Part shown: positions 44,685 to 53,004 of the stretch, one piece after another
Numbering within the stretch: position 1 is the stretch's first letter
Layout of the letters: each line of letters starts with the position of its first letter
NCBI RefSeq assembly: GCF_009901955.1
Contig: NZ_WUTS01000001.1
Coordinates: 1,275,666-1,339,665, forward strand
Reading direction: 5' to 3'
Length of the DNA stretch: 64,000 nucleotides
From: Halomonas icarae
GTDB lineage: Bacteria; Pseudomonadota; Gammaproteobacteria; Pseudomonadales; Halomonadaceae
Position numbers and translations under genes: made by a program
Notes under the pieces: generated by a model
What the model saw: only the letters and a program-made list of their open reading frames with translations
Databases searched by the model: none
Told to the model about the DNA's origin: nothing

Positions 44685-46007
44685 ATGACTGATTTAAATA
44701 ACAACCTGACAAGTAATCAGCCTGTCAAAAAACTAGACAGTGACGGGGTGTTTCACTCTTGGTCAGCGCAAGGCTCTCTGGATCCTCTGGTGATCAAGAG
44801 TGGTAGTGGTTGTCGCCTATGGGACTATGAGGGGCGCGAATACCTCGACTTTTCCAGTCAACTAGTAAACACCAATATTGGGCATCAACACCCTAAGGTG
44901 GTCAGTGCCATCAGGGCGCAGCTGGAGGAGCTGTCCACCGTGGCGCCCGCACATGCCAACTATGCACGAGGCCTGGCAGCCGAAAAGATCCTGGCGCGAG
45001 CTCCCGAGGGGTTTCACAAGGTGTTCTTCACCAATGGTGGCGCCGATGCAAATGAGAATGCTATCCGGATGGCGCGCACCATTACTGGGCGTGACAAGGT
45101 GTTGTCGTCCTATCGCTCCTACCATGGCGGAACCGGGTCGGCCATCGTGGCAACCGGTGACTTTCGTCGAGTGCCGAATGAGTATGCTCGTGCTCATGTT
45201 CATTTCTTCACCCCATACCTCTACCGTAGTGATTTCTGGGCGCAGAACGAGGAGGAGGAGTCGGCTAGGGCGCTTCAGCATCTCCGACGCGTGATCGAAG
45301 CCGAGGGACCAGGATCCATAGCGGCTATCCTGCTTGAAACTATACCTGGAACCGCTGGGATACTTACGCCTCCTAAGGGTTACTTGGAAGGCGTACGTGC
45401 GCTGGCCGATGAGTTCGGAATCGTGCTAATTTTCGATGAAGTGATGGCCGGATTCGGGCGTACAGGAAAGTGGCTGGCGCTGGATCATTTCGATGTCACT
45501 CCTGATCTGATTTCCTTTGCTAAAGGTGTTAACTCCGGCTATGTTCCAGCCGGTGGGGTTATTATTTCAGAGAGAATTTCGCGATATTTCGATGAAAACA
45601 TGTTTTTCGGTGGTCTCACCTACTCAGGGCATCCACTAGGAATGGCGGCTATTTGTGGAACCCTTGATGCCATGGAGGAAGAGGACATCGTGGGCAATGC
45701 GGCGCGCATTGGTAGTGAGGTTCTGGCGCCTGGGTTAAAGCAGATAGCCGAACAGCATGAGGTGGTTGGCGAGGTGCGTGGTGTGGGGGTTTTCCAAGCC
45801 ATCGAGCTAGTTGAAGATCGTGAAAGTCGCCAGCCGCTCAATGCCAAGTCGATGGGGCAGGCCAAGGCTTCCATGGTTGAGTCTGGTCTGCTTCCCTTTG
45901 TAGTAGCGAATCGTATCCATGTTGTACCTCCCTGTATTGTTAGCGTCGAAGAGGCGAAGAAAGGTTTGAGCATTATCAGCGATGTCTTAGGCAGTATTCG
46001 TCGATAG
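44685..46007 (+). CDS. Class III PLP aminotransferase (taurine/omega-amino acid type)
   Basis: A 440-residue aminotransferase of the ornithine/omega-amino acid class. It has the motif series VFHSWSAQGS, YLDFSSQLVNTNIGHQHP, FFTNGGADANENAIRMAR, the Asp in LIFDEVMAGFGRTG and the PLP-Lys in LISFAKGVNSGY. The opening resembles enzymes annotated as taurine:2-oxoglutarate or generic aspartate-family transaminases. The ATG at 44685 (AAGGGTGG upstream) was preferred; an in-frame start at 44643 is possible. The gene is clearly AT-richer with different codon choice than its neighbours, suggesting recent transfer. An mmsA remnant and a symporter follow. Confidence 0.85.
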   Translation: MTDLNNNLTSNQPVKKLDSDGVFHSWSAQGSLDPLVIKSGSGCRLWDYEGREYLDFSSQLVNTNIGHQHPKVVSAIRAQLEELSTVAPAHANYARGLAAEKILARAPEGFHKVFFTNGGADANENAIRMARTITGRDKVLSSYRSYHGGTGSAIVATGDFRRVPNEYARAHVHFFTPYLYRSDFWAQNEEEESARALQHLRRVIEAEGPGSIAAILLETIPGTAGILTPPKGYLEGVRALADEFGIVLIFDEVMAGFGRTGKWLALDHFDVTPDLISFAKGVNSGYVPAGGVIISERISRYFDENMFFGGLTYSGHPLGMAAICGTLDAMEEEDIVGNAARIGSEVLAPGLKQIAEQHEVVGEVRGVGVFQAIELVEDRESRQPLNAKSMGQAKASMVESGLLPFVVANRIHVVPPCIVSVEEAKKGLSIISDVLGSIRR

Positions 46008-46150
46008 GAGCGGAGGGCTCTTGACGGATGGAGCGGCCAAATAATGAAAATGATAGGTGTCAATATTGTCCATGCCGTCAGCTCATGATCCCTCGAATTA
46101 TATTGAGCGAATAATCGATTTCACAACAACGCACCACCAAAAGGTAATCC

Positions 46151-47273
46151 ATGACAGCACTCGGCCACCTGATCAACGGCGCTCGCGTCGATCGCCAAGG
46201 GCGCAGCCAGGATCTTTACAACCCCTAACTTCCCCGCGATGGTGCCGCTGTGGATGTATCCCATGGCCATCGCCTGCGGTAACACCTTCGTGCTCAAGCC
46301 CTCGGAGCGTGACCCGACCTCGGCACTCTTTATCGCCGAGCTGGCGCTGGAGGCGGGCCTGCCCGCGGGCGTGCTCAACGTCGTCAATGGTGACAAGGAG
46401 GCCGTGGACACCCTGCTCGATGATGCCCGTGTCCAGGCCGTCAGCTTCGTCGGCTCCACGCCGATCGCCGAGTATATCTACTCGCGGGCCAGCGCCAACG
46501 GCAAGCGTTGTCAGGCGCTGGGTGGCGCCAAGAACCACGCCATCGTCATGCCCGATGCCGATATGGAAAATGTGGTCAACTCGCTGACCGGAGCCGCCTT
46601 CGGTTCCTCCGGCGAGCGCTGCATGGCGCTATCCGTGGCGGTGGCCGTGGGGGATGAAGCGGCCGATACCCTGATCGCCAAGATGCAGGAGTCGATGGCG
46701 ACCCTCAAGGTCGGCCCCTTCTCCGACAAGAGCAACGACTTCGGTCCGGTGATCACCAAGGCGCATCAGGAAAAGGTCTGCGGCTATATCGCCAGTGCCG
46801 CGGAGCAGGGCGCTACCCTGGTGGTCGACGGTCGCGACGTCCAGGTGGAGGGTTACGAGGGGGGCTTCTATGTCGGCGGCACCCTGATCGATAATGTGAC
46901 GCCCGAGATGACCTGCTATCGGGAAGAGATCTTCGGTCCCGTGCTGCTGGTCATGCGGGTCGACAGCATGGAAGAGGCGATGCGGCTGATCGATGAGCAT
47001 GAGTATGGCAATGGCACCTGCATCTACACCCGCGATGGTGAGGCGGCACGCTACTTCAGCGATAATATCCTGGTCGGCATGGTAGGAATCAACGTGCCGC
47101 TGCCGGTGCCCGTGTCGTATCACAGCTTCGGTGGCTGGAAGCGTTCGCTGTTCGGTGATCTTTCCGCCTACGGCCCCGACGCGGTTCGCTTCTACACGCG
47201 TCGCAAGACCGTGACCCAGCGCTGGCCCTCCGCCGGCGTGCGTGAAGGGGTGCAGTTCTCCTTCCCCTCCTGA
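46151..47273 (+). pseudogene. mmsA: mmsA pseudogene (methylmalonate-semialdehyde dehydrogenase) with internal deletion
   Basis: The first 25 codons (46151-46225) give a normal MmsA start (GHLINGARV...DLYNP), then TAA at 46226. The homologous frame resumes in another phase at 46227 with NFPAMVPLWMYPMAIACGN and continues to a normal end at 47273, including the catalytic Cys in GSSGERCMA. About 125 residues between the conserved FNP and NFPAM motifs are missing compared with the usual ~500-residue enzyme. The junction lies in a C-rich stretch. The residual C-terminal frame could be translated from ATG 46239, but it lacks much of the NAD-binding domain, so activity is unlikely. Confidence 0.88.
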
Positions 47274-47369
47274 GCCCCGGTGGTTTCGTTGAGGCTAAGT
47301 GGCTCCGCCTAGGCGGGGCCATCGTGATTGAGACGCCAAAAATATCAACAACAAGCAGTGGAGATAACG

Positions 47370-47501
47370 ATGTTCGGATTACCCGTATCCACCACCTGGC
47401 TGGTCATCGGTGTGCCGGTGTTCTGGGTGCTCTACACGCTGGGCTTCCTCTGGGTAACGCGAGGCTGGCCGGGACTCAAGAACTCGGAGTCCGGTCGCTG
47501 A
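47370..47501 (+). CDS. Small single-helix partner of a second sodium:solute symporter
   Basis: A 43-residue protein with one hydrophobic helix (about residues 8-29, rich in Val, Leu and Trp) and a short polar tail ending in ESGR. GGAG precedes the ATG at 47370. The symporter follows after 50 bp. The arrangement repeats that at 29037-30622, although the two small proteins share little sequence beyond size and topology. Confidence 0.72.
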   Translation: MFGLPVSTTWLVIGVPVFWVLYTLGFLWVTRGWPGLKNSESGR

Positions 47502-47551
47502 GTCGAGGCGGCTGGTCATGAAAACAAGAATCGCGTGACAGGAGAAAATGA

Positions 47552-49114
47552 GTGAACTCGACGGTATTGCTGTTTCTTGGCTTGTACTTCGCCGGCATGT
47601 TGGCAGTAGGTGTGATTTCCATGCGCCGAGGCGGCTCGAGCAGCATGGAGGGGTACTACCTTAGCGGTCGCAATGTGGGGCCTCTGGTGACCGCCATGAC
47701 GATGCAGTCGACATCCATGAGTGGCTACATGTTCCTGGGGGCCGGGTCTCTCGGCTACACCCAGGGGTATTATGGATTCTGGTATGCCGCGGGAGATATC
47801 GGTGGCGGGGTGGTGAACCTCTCGGTTCTCGGACGGCGGATGCGAAAGCTCTCCCAGATCATGGGGGCACTAACTTCCATCGAGTATCTCGAGAAGCGCT
47901 ATCCCAGCAAGTGGGTCCGCCTGATCGCGGCGGTGCTGTCGGTCTCCCTGCTGGGCGCCTATGTACTGGCGCAGTTCATCGCCGGTGGCAAGGGCCTGGA
48001 ACTGGTGACAGGACTGCCCTACGAGGTGGCGCTGGCGATAGCCGTGGGCGTCATTCTTGCCTATACCCTGATGGGCGGCTATGGCGCGGTGGCCTACACC
48101 GACCTGCTGCAGAGCTTCGTGATGATCATCGGCATCGTCTGGATCCTGGTCGCCACGCTTCAGGAGGTCGGTGGCCTGACGGCTGCCAACCAGGCCATCG
48201 CTTCCATTGATCCGACGCTACTCAGCATCTGGGGCAAGGATCTCGTCCATGAAGGGCAGTGGGGAATCGTGCTGGGGGCATTGTTGATCTTCTCCATCGG
48301 CTATATGGGTTGGCCCCACGTCGTCACGCGTCACATGGCAATGCGCAACCCTTTCCATGCGCGTCGCGCCGGCGTCTACTCCACCCTGTGGAACCTGGTG
48401 TTCGTCAGTGCCCCCTATATTCTCGGCACCCTGGCCATCCTGGTGCTGCCCGATCTCGACGACCCAGAGCAGGCCATCTTCGCCCTGGCCCAGAACCTGC
48501 TGCCTGCCGCCGTGGTGGGTATCGTGATGGCGGCCATCATGGCGGCCATCATGTCCACGGCCGACTCGATCCTGCTGCAGACCGGGAGCATTGCGGCGCG
48601 AGACCTCTATGAGCGGTTTATCAATCCGAACATGGAAGAGAAACAGATGGTGAGAGTGTCCCAGCTGATCGTTCTGTTGCTGGGAACCGTCTGCGGTGTC
48701 GTGGCCGTCTTCGAGCCGCCGGCGATCTTCTCCATCGTCGTCTTCACGACCTCGGTACTGGGCAGTGCCTTCCTGCCGGCGTATGTGGCCGCGGTGTGGT
48801 GGCGAAAGGCCAATACGCCCGGTGCCCTGGCCTCGATGATTGTCGGTAGCCTGGTGGCGTTCTTCTGGCAGTATCTGGCGCTGGACGGGGTGACCGGCCT
48901 GCATCCCATGCTGGCCGGTGTGGTGCTCTCCAGCCTGGCGATGGTCGTCGCCAGCCTGCTGACGCAAACCAGCCATCCCGTTCCCGAGCATATCCTGCAG
49001 GCGATGGAGGAGACCGCCGAACTGCGCCCCCTGCCGAGGCCACTGAAGGCGCAGCAAAGCTTCGAGATGGCACATGAGGCGCTGACGCTCAAGCTCAGTG
49101 AGCGCCCGGCGTGA
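47552..49114 (+). CDS. Sodium:solute symporter (SSS family, PutP-like)
   Basis: A 520-residue protein with 13 predicted helices. Motifs include the early EGYYLSGRNVGPLVTAMTMQ, LAYTLMGGYGAVAYTD (sodium symporter signature region) and IMAAIMSTADSILLQTGS. GTG is the start, placed after AGGAG; an ATG four bases upstream is in another frame. It follows the 43-residue small protein, and its stop overlaps an unknown gene. Association with the aminotransferase and former mmsA suggests an amino or organic acid substrate; this is inference. Confidence 0.87.
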   Translation: MNSTVLLFLGLYFAGMLAVGVISMRRGGSSSMEGYYLSGRNVGPLVTAMTMQSTSMSGYMFLGAGSLGYTQGYYGFWYAAGDIGGGVVNLSVLGRRMRKLSQIMGALTSIEYLEKRYPSKWVRLIAAVLSVSLLGAYVLAQFIAGGKGLELVTGLPYEVALAIAVGVILAYTLMGGYGAVAYTDLLQSFVMIIGIVWILVATLQEVGGLTAANQAIASIDPTLLSIWGKDLVHEGQWGIVLGALLIFSIGYMGWPHVVTRHMAMRNPFHARRAGVYSTLWNLVFVSAPYILGTLAILVLPDLDDPEQAIFALAQNLLPAAVVGIVMAAIMAAIMSTADSILLQTGSIAARDLYERFINPNMEEKQMVRVSQLIVLLLGTVCGVVAVFEPPAIFSIVVFTTSVLGSAFLPAYVAAVWWRKANTPGALASMIVGSLVAFFWQYLALDGVTGLHPMLAGVVLSSLAMVVASLLTQTSHPVPEHILQAMEETAELRPLPRPLKAQQSFEMAHEALTLKLSERPA

Positions 49115-49632
49115 TCGAGCCCTCGGGGAGTCCCGTGGTGGACGTCGCCGATGATCGGGAAGCCTGGCTCAAGGCCAGGCTTCCCCTCGACGGCCTCGAA
49201 CGACGTGTCGCCAGCATCGACGCCGAGCTGACGATCGATAGGGTCGAGCCGATCGGCTTCCCGTACCTGCTTTGTCTCTATCGCTGGAACACTCGACGCT
49301 GGGGCATGTCGCGTCAGGAGCTGATGAACTGTCTGGTCGATCGTTGCCAAGGGGTCAGTACGACAGTGGAGGGCATCGAGTTCGGCTCTCCCCTGAGGGC
49401 TGCCACGCTGCCTGCCCCCGAGCTCGAGACGCCTCCCCTCGAACGCAAGGCGCGCCAGCATGTGATGCAGGTGCGCCGCCATCGGCTGAAACGGCGAAGC
49501 GCCTCGGGGCTAGAGTTGATACGCTGCGAGACCGTTCGCAAACCCCTGTGGCGCCTCACTGCTCACCATGAACGGCATGGCGATCTCGAGCTGCTGATCG
49601 ATGCTCTCAATGGCGGTTATTACCTGCTGTAA
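49111..49632 (+). CDS. Unknown protein overlapping the symporter gene
   Basis: A 173-residue soluble protein with a GTG start overlapping the symporter stop by 4 bases (GTGA), so translation is coupled. No signal peptide or membrane helix is visible. A basic stretch (VRRHRLKRRS) lies near residue 128. I do not recognise the family. The coupling suggests a partner or regulator of the symporter. Confidence 0.65.
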   Translation: MIEPSGSPVVDVADDREAWLKARLPLDGLERRVASIDAELTIDRVEPIGFPYLLCLYRWNTRRWGMSRQELMNCLVDRCQGVSTTVEGIEFGSPLRAATLPAPELETPPLERKARQHVMQVRRHRLKRRSASGLELIRCETVRKPLWRLTAHHERHGDLELLIDALNGGYYLL

Positions 49633-49746
49633 GCGGGCGCACTTGGCGGGCCGGCTGGCTGGAAGGCGTCGAGGCACGCCCGCCATCGAGGCGGTACGCG
49701 CCCTCTACCAGTAAGCTCGACGGCGTTATGCGCCGAGTCGATCCTT

Positions 49747-49784
49747 CAGCGCCTGGCAGAACTTCTGCCAGGCGCTGTGCTTTT
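49747..49784 (+). terminator. Terminator between convergent unknown gene and bbh
   Basis: A long perfect stem (CAGCGCCTGGCAGAA 49747-49761, TTCTGCCAGGCGCTG 49763-49777) is followed by TTTT at 49781-49784. In practice the tip opens to a small loop. Confidence 0.82.
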
Positions 49785-49825
49785 CGGGAGGTCGTGCAGG
49801 CATGCCCAAGGGCATCATTGACCTG

Positions 49826-51061
49826 TCACGATTCCTGTTGCCCCTTGGCCGCCACGCGACGCTCACGACGACGACGCTGCACCATGCGGTAGCGTGAGCG
49901 TACCTCGTCACGCTCCATATAGCAGCCTTGCAGCCAGCGGTGGCCGCTCGAGCCCTCGAAGGCGTCGCGGGCGTGTAACAGGCGGCGATTGTCGAAGATC
50001 ACCAGGTCGCCGGGCGCATAGGTGAAGCGGATGGCGAACTCTGGCTCGCGCAGCATCGCCTGCAGGGTCATCAGGGCCGCATAGGCGGACTCCACCTCAT
50101 CGAAGTTGGCCTGGAGCGGGCCGCGCAGAAAGTCGGCGATGCGCACCTCGAGCAGTTCGCCGCGATCATCCAGGCGAATCATCGGCGAGTACCAGACGTA
50201 GTCGGTGGTCCTGGCGGTATTGGCGAAGCACCAGTGAACTCGAGTCAGGGTGTCAAAGGCCTCGGGGTCGCGTTGGCGCAATGCCTCGGCCACGGCGAAA
50301 CCATCGAGCATAACCGCCTGGCCGCCGGAGACGCTGTTCTCCAGGCAGTGCAGCATCTGCAGGCCCGGATGATACTCGCGAGTCGGCAGGTCGGTGTGCG
50401 GTGGCAGGGCGATGGAGGTGTAGGCGTTGGAGTCCGGGTCGGGCTTGGCCTTGACGTCGAACAGCAGGCCGAAGTTGGTGGGACGTACCGGACCGATGCG
50501 CCGGGCGATGGCCTCTAGCGAGCCGGGTTCGGTGGGCAGACCGCGCAGGCGCACCATCCCCTTGCCCAGTACGCTCTCCAGGGCTGGTGCGAGGATCGAC
50601 TCCTCGGTCTCGCTGTCAGGCGTGGTGTCGAGCAGGCCGCTGGCATCGAGGCTGTCCGGAGCCGCCTCGGGGCCGCCATGCCAGAGCTTCACCGTTGCCA
50701 GCGGCGCCTCGGGATCCTCGGCATTGTCGTAATCGTGGGCACGCAGCCAGCCTGGGTGAAAGCGCAGGCGCAGTTGCTCCGGGGCAAAGTCCACGCATAG
50801 TGCGCCGGCCGCATCGATCTCGGCGCCGGCGACCTCCGGCCATCCGGGCAGGGCGGAGAGGTCGAGGATGCGCTCCCGGGTGGCGGGATTGATGGTGGAG
50901 TCGTCGGCGGCATTCTCACGCAGCCAGATGCTGTGGTAGCGGCTCTCGCGGCCATCGCTCCAGCGCACGGTCACCAGGCGTGGTGAGAAGGTTAGCGTCT
51001 CGAGATGCGCCTCGATGGGCCAGGCGTCGTAATCGGGTGTCGCTGGAAGTGCGGTGGTCAT
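49826..51061 (-). CDS. Gamma-butyrobetaine hydroxylase (2-oxoglutarate dioxygenase)
   Basis: A 411-residue Fe(II)/2-oxoglutarate oxygenase converting gamma-butyrobetaine to L-carnitine. The iron ligands are His222, Asp224 (PPHTDLPTREYHPG) and His363 (RRLLHARDAF). The N-terminal DUF971-like domain (TVRWSDGRESRYHSIWLREN) is present but without the zinc-binding Cys set of the animal enzyme, as in Pseudomonas. It stands beside the CdhR-like regulator and the carnitine genes. A related TauD-family enzyme is the alternative, but the HTDLPTRE signature favours this call. Confidence 0.88.
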   Translation of the reverse strand: MTTALPATPDYDAWPIEAHLETLTFSPRLVTVRWSDGRESRYHSIWLRENAADDSTINPATRERILDLSALPGWPEVAGAEIDAAGALCVDFAPEQLRLRFHPGWLRAHDYDNAEDPEAPLATVKLWHGGPEAAPDSLDASGLLDTTPDSETEESILAPALESVLGKGMVRLRGLPTEPGSLEAIARRIGPVRPTNFGLLFDVKAKPDPDSNAYTSIALPPHTDLPTREYHPGLQMLHCLENSVSGGQAVMLDGFAVAEALRQRDPEAFDTLTRVHWCFANTARTTDYVWYSPMIRLDDRGELLEVRIADFLRGPLQANFDEVESAYAALMTLQAMLREPEFAIRFTYAPGDLVIFDNRRLLHARDAFEGSSGHRWLQGCYMERDEVRSRYRMVQRRRRERRVAAKGQQES

Positions 51062-51141
51062 CTTGGCCTCCTCGGGGGGTTCGTAACGCCGCCTAGAGTG
51101 CCAGTGGGGAGGCCGTGACGCCTGGCGGAGTTCGACACCGA

Positions 51142-52110
51142 CTATGCACGATTCGACAGTTCCTGCCGGCGCAGCTCACTGGGAGTGAGGCCATGCTGTC
51201 GCCTGAAGGCGCGAGAGAAGCTCGAGGGTGAAGCGAATCCGCAGGCCAGGGCGATCTGCATGACGCTGTGCGGTGTCACGCGCAGCAGGCGGTGGGCATG
51301 ATCCAGGCGCCGGGCCAGATAGGCTTGCTGGGGAGAGGTCTCCAGGTGACGCGCGAACAGCCGGTCGAGTCGGCGCCAGGAGATATCGAGTTCGTCGGCC
51401 AGCTCGCCGATGCCCAAGGGGGTTTCGAGGTTGGCCTCCATCAGTGCGATGGCCCGCTGCAGCAGCGGTTCCTGGAGGACTACGGGGTCGCGCTGGCGGC
51501 TGGCAGGCCGACGGCCCTGGTCGTGGACCAGTTGATCTCGTACTCGAGTCGCCAGGTCCTCGCCGTGCCGGCGCCGAATCAGGTCGAGGCTCATATCGAT
51601 CGCGGCGCTGCCGCCGGCGCACGAGAAGCCCTCGGAGGTCACCTCGTAGATCGACTCAACCGCATCGACCCGGGGAAAGCGGGAGCGGAAGTCGGGCAGG
51701 CACTCCCAGTGCAGGGTCACCGTTTGATCATCGAGCAGGCCGGCGGCGGCCAGAACATAGCAACCGGTATCCATGCCCCCCAGCACACAGCCTGTCGCCG
51801 CGCGCTCGATAAGCCAGGCAATCAGCTCATCATCGATGGTGTTGTGTGGCTCGAAGCTTGCGCATACCGTCAGACTTGGCAGCGCAGGGGCCTCGTGGAG
51901 CGAGTGGCTGACATTCAGGGTCATGCCGTTGGAGGCCACCACCGGTTCCCCATCACGGCTGATCAGGTCCCACTCGAACAGCCTCTCGCCACTGATGCGA
52001 TTGGCGATGCGCAGCGGTTCGATCGCCGAGAAGAAGGCCACCATGGCGAATCGCGGTAGCAGCAGGAAGCCGATGCGTTCTGGGCGGGTATCGGGGGGCT
52101 GAATTCTCAT
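51142..52110 (-). CDS. cdhR: CdhR-like GATase1/AraC regulator of carnitine catabolism
   Basis: A 322-residue regulator with a DJ-1-like N-terminal domain (GGMDTGCYVLAAAGLLDD; CAGGSAAIDMSLDLI) and a C-terminal pair of AraC helix-turn-helix motifs (IGELADELDISWRRLDRLF, ALACGFASPSSFSRAF). In Pseudomonas, CdhR activates the carnitine dehydrogenase operon in response to carnitine. Here it adjoins gamma-butyrobetaine hydroxylase and lies 4 kb from the cdh operon. The name is by similarity and context. Confidence 0.82.
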   Translation of the reverse strand: MRIQPPDTRPERIGFLLLPRFAMVAFFSAIEPLRIANRISGERLFEWDLISRDGEPVVASNGMTLNVSHSLHEAPALPSLTVCASFEPHNTIDDELIAWLIERAATGCVLGGMDTGCYVLAAAGLLDDQTVTLHWECLPDFRSRFPRVDAVESIYEVTSEGFSCAGGSAAIDMSLDLIRRRHGEDLATRVRDQLVHDQGRRPASRQRDPVVLQEPLLQRAIALMEANLETPLGIGELADELDISWRRLDRLFARHLETSPQQAYLARRLDHAHRLLRVTPHSVMQIALACGFASPSSFSRAFRRQHGLTPSELRRQELSNRA

Positions 52111-52380
52111 GGTCAGGATGGCCGAGACAAAGACGTGTTGTCGGTGATTCTCTTCTTCAAATATCTTGCTGGCATGGTGCGCGTAGGGAGAATGATACTA
52201 CCTTATCGGTGCTTTTGGCGATTCTTGCTGTTTTAGAGAGTTTGTAGGCGTTATTGGCCCCCTGTTTTAAACAGCCAGCTTGGCTTGCCTTTTGTTTTAT
52301 TCAAGGTATGGTCGTGAGCTTTGGAGGAAAGGAGCCCGTTTTCTATAGCTGGCATGGCAATGTTTTTATTATCATGAGGC
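52111..52380. other. AT-rich intergenic region with small palindromes
   Basis: This 270-bp gap is AT-rich. It contains CTGTTTTAAACAG (52262-52274) and, directly after, a small hairpin AGCCA-GCT-TGGCT (52273-52285) leading into a T-rich run. The hairpin points with + strand transcription but has no gene in front of it. A short RNA is conceivable, but I have no further support. Confidence 0.3.
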
Positions 52381-52767
52381 ATGGCAGTGGCTTTGAGATC
52401 TAGAGTGATTTATGCAAATCGTTCGGTCGGCAAGATTTTCTCCAAGGGTATGTGTCACCCTTTCTTCTTTCGAGGGCGCCCAGTCGATTACGCATCTGTC
52501 GTGGAGAAAATCGAAGAACTGGCGGCCGGTGCGGGAGGGGATCCGAGCGTGGCATCGATTGACAAGATGATACGTATCGTCGACCTGTCGACGGGTGAGC
52601 GGCGTACCTATACCTTGACAGAGCCCGGCAAGGCGAATCCGAGACGGGGGCTGGTGTCGATATTCTCGCCTCTCGGTGCGGCGCTGCTCTCCTCGAAAGT
52701 GGGAGAAGTGGTAAAAGTGGTAATGATGGGCCTCGAAAAAGAAGTGCGTATTATTGAGGTTCAATAG
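52381..52767 (+). CDS. GreA/GreB C-terminal domain (Rnk-like) protein
   Basis: A 128-residue protein. The C-terminal half (about residues 60-128) matches the GreA/GreB/Rnk FKBP-like domain: IRIVDLSTGERRTYTLTEPG, the IFSPLGAALLSSKVGEVV core and a final VRIIEV strand. The N-terminal part lacks the full coiled coil of GreA, as in Rnk. Such proteins bind RNA polymerase in the secondary channel. The gene is an orphan in an AT-rich patch between a regulator and a hydroxylase and ends at a strong terminator. The start is uncertain; the GAGG near the ATG is close. Confidence 0.7.
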   Translation: MAVALRSRVIYANRSVGKIFSKGMCHPFFFRGRPVDYASVVEKIEELAAGAGGDPSVASIDKMIRIVDLSTGERRTYTLTEPGKANPRRGLVSIFSPLGAALLSSKVGEVVKVVMMGLEKEVRIIEVQ

Positions 52768-52934
52768 CTTTTTTGCTTTTTATGAAATCTCACTGTGGTT
52801 GATGTTGCACTGTGTGGGAAAGATTAGGTTTTTATTTTTTAAAAAATATATTAAATATTGGCTGGAATGGGTTGGATGATATTTAAGTAAGGTGGTGAGC
52901 AAGAGAGAAAAATAAAGTCTGGGGAAGAGATTAC

Positions 52935-52963
52935 AATGCCCGCTAAACAGCGGGCATTTTCTT
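52935..52963. terminator. Strong terminator between convergent Rnk-like gene and piuC
   Basis: A 10-bp perfect stem (AATGCCCGCT 52935-52944, AGCGGGCATT 52949-52958) has an AAAC loop and TTTCTT after it. The 168-bp stretch before it (52768-52934) is very AT-rich and holds no gene I can support. Confidence 0.88.
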
Positions 52964-53004
52964 ACTAGGCTCTCAGGTGGCGAGGAGGGCTACGTTGCCG
53001 GTGC

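Noticed and set aside
46239..47273. Functional short dehydrogenase starting at ATG 46239
   Set aside because: It starts in the middle of a conserved MmsA segment and lacks the first ~150 residues, with the true start still visible upstream; a pseudogene explains the region better.
47301..47320. GC hairpin (GGCTCCGCC/GGCGGGGCC) after the mmsA remnant as terminator
   Set aside because: The stem has a mismatch-type pair and no T-run follows, so I do not list it as a terminator.
52262..52300. Small RNA ending at the AGCCA/TGGCT hairpin
   Set aside because: The stem is only 5 bp, and no promoter can be pointed to on the plus strand; support is too thin for an ncRNA feature.
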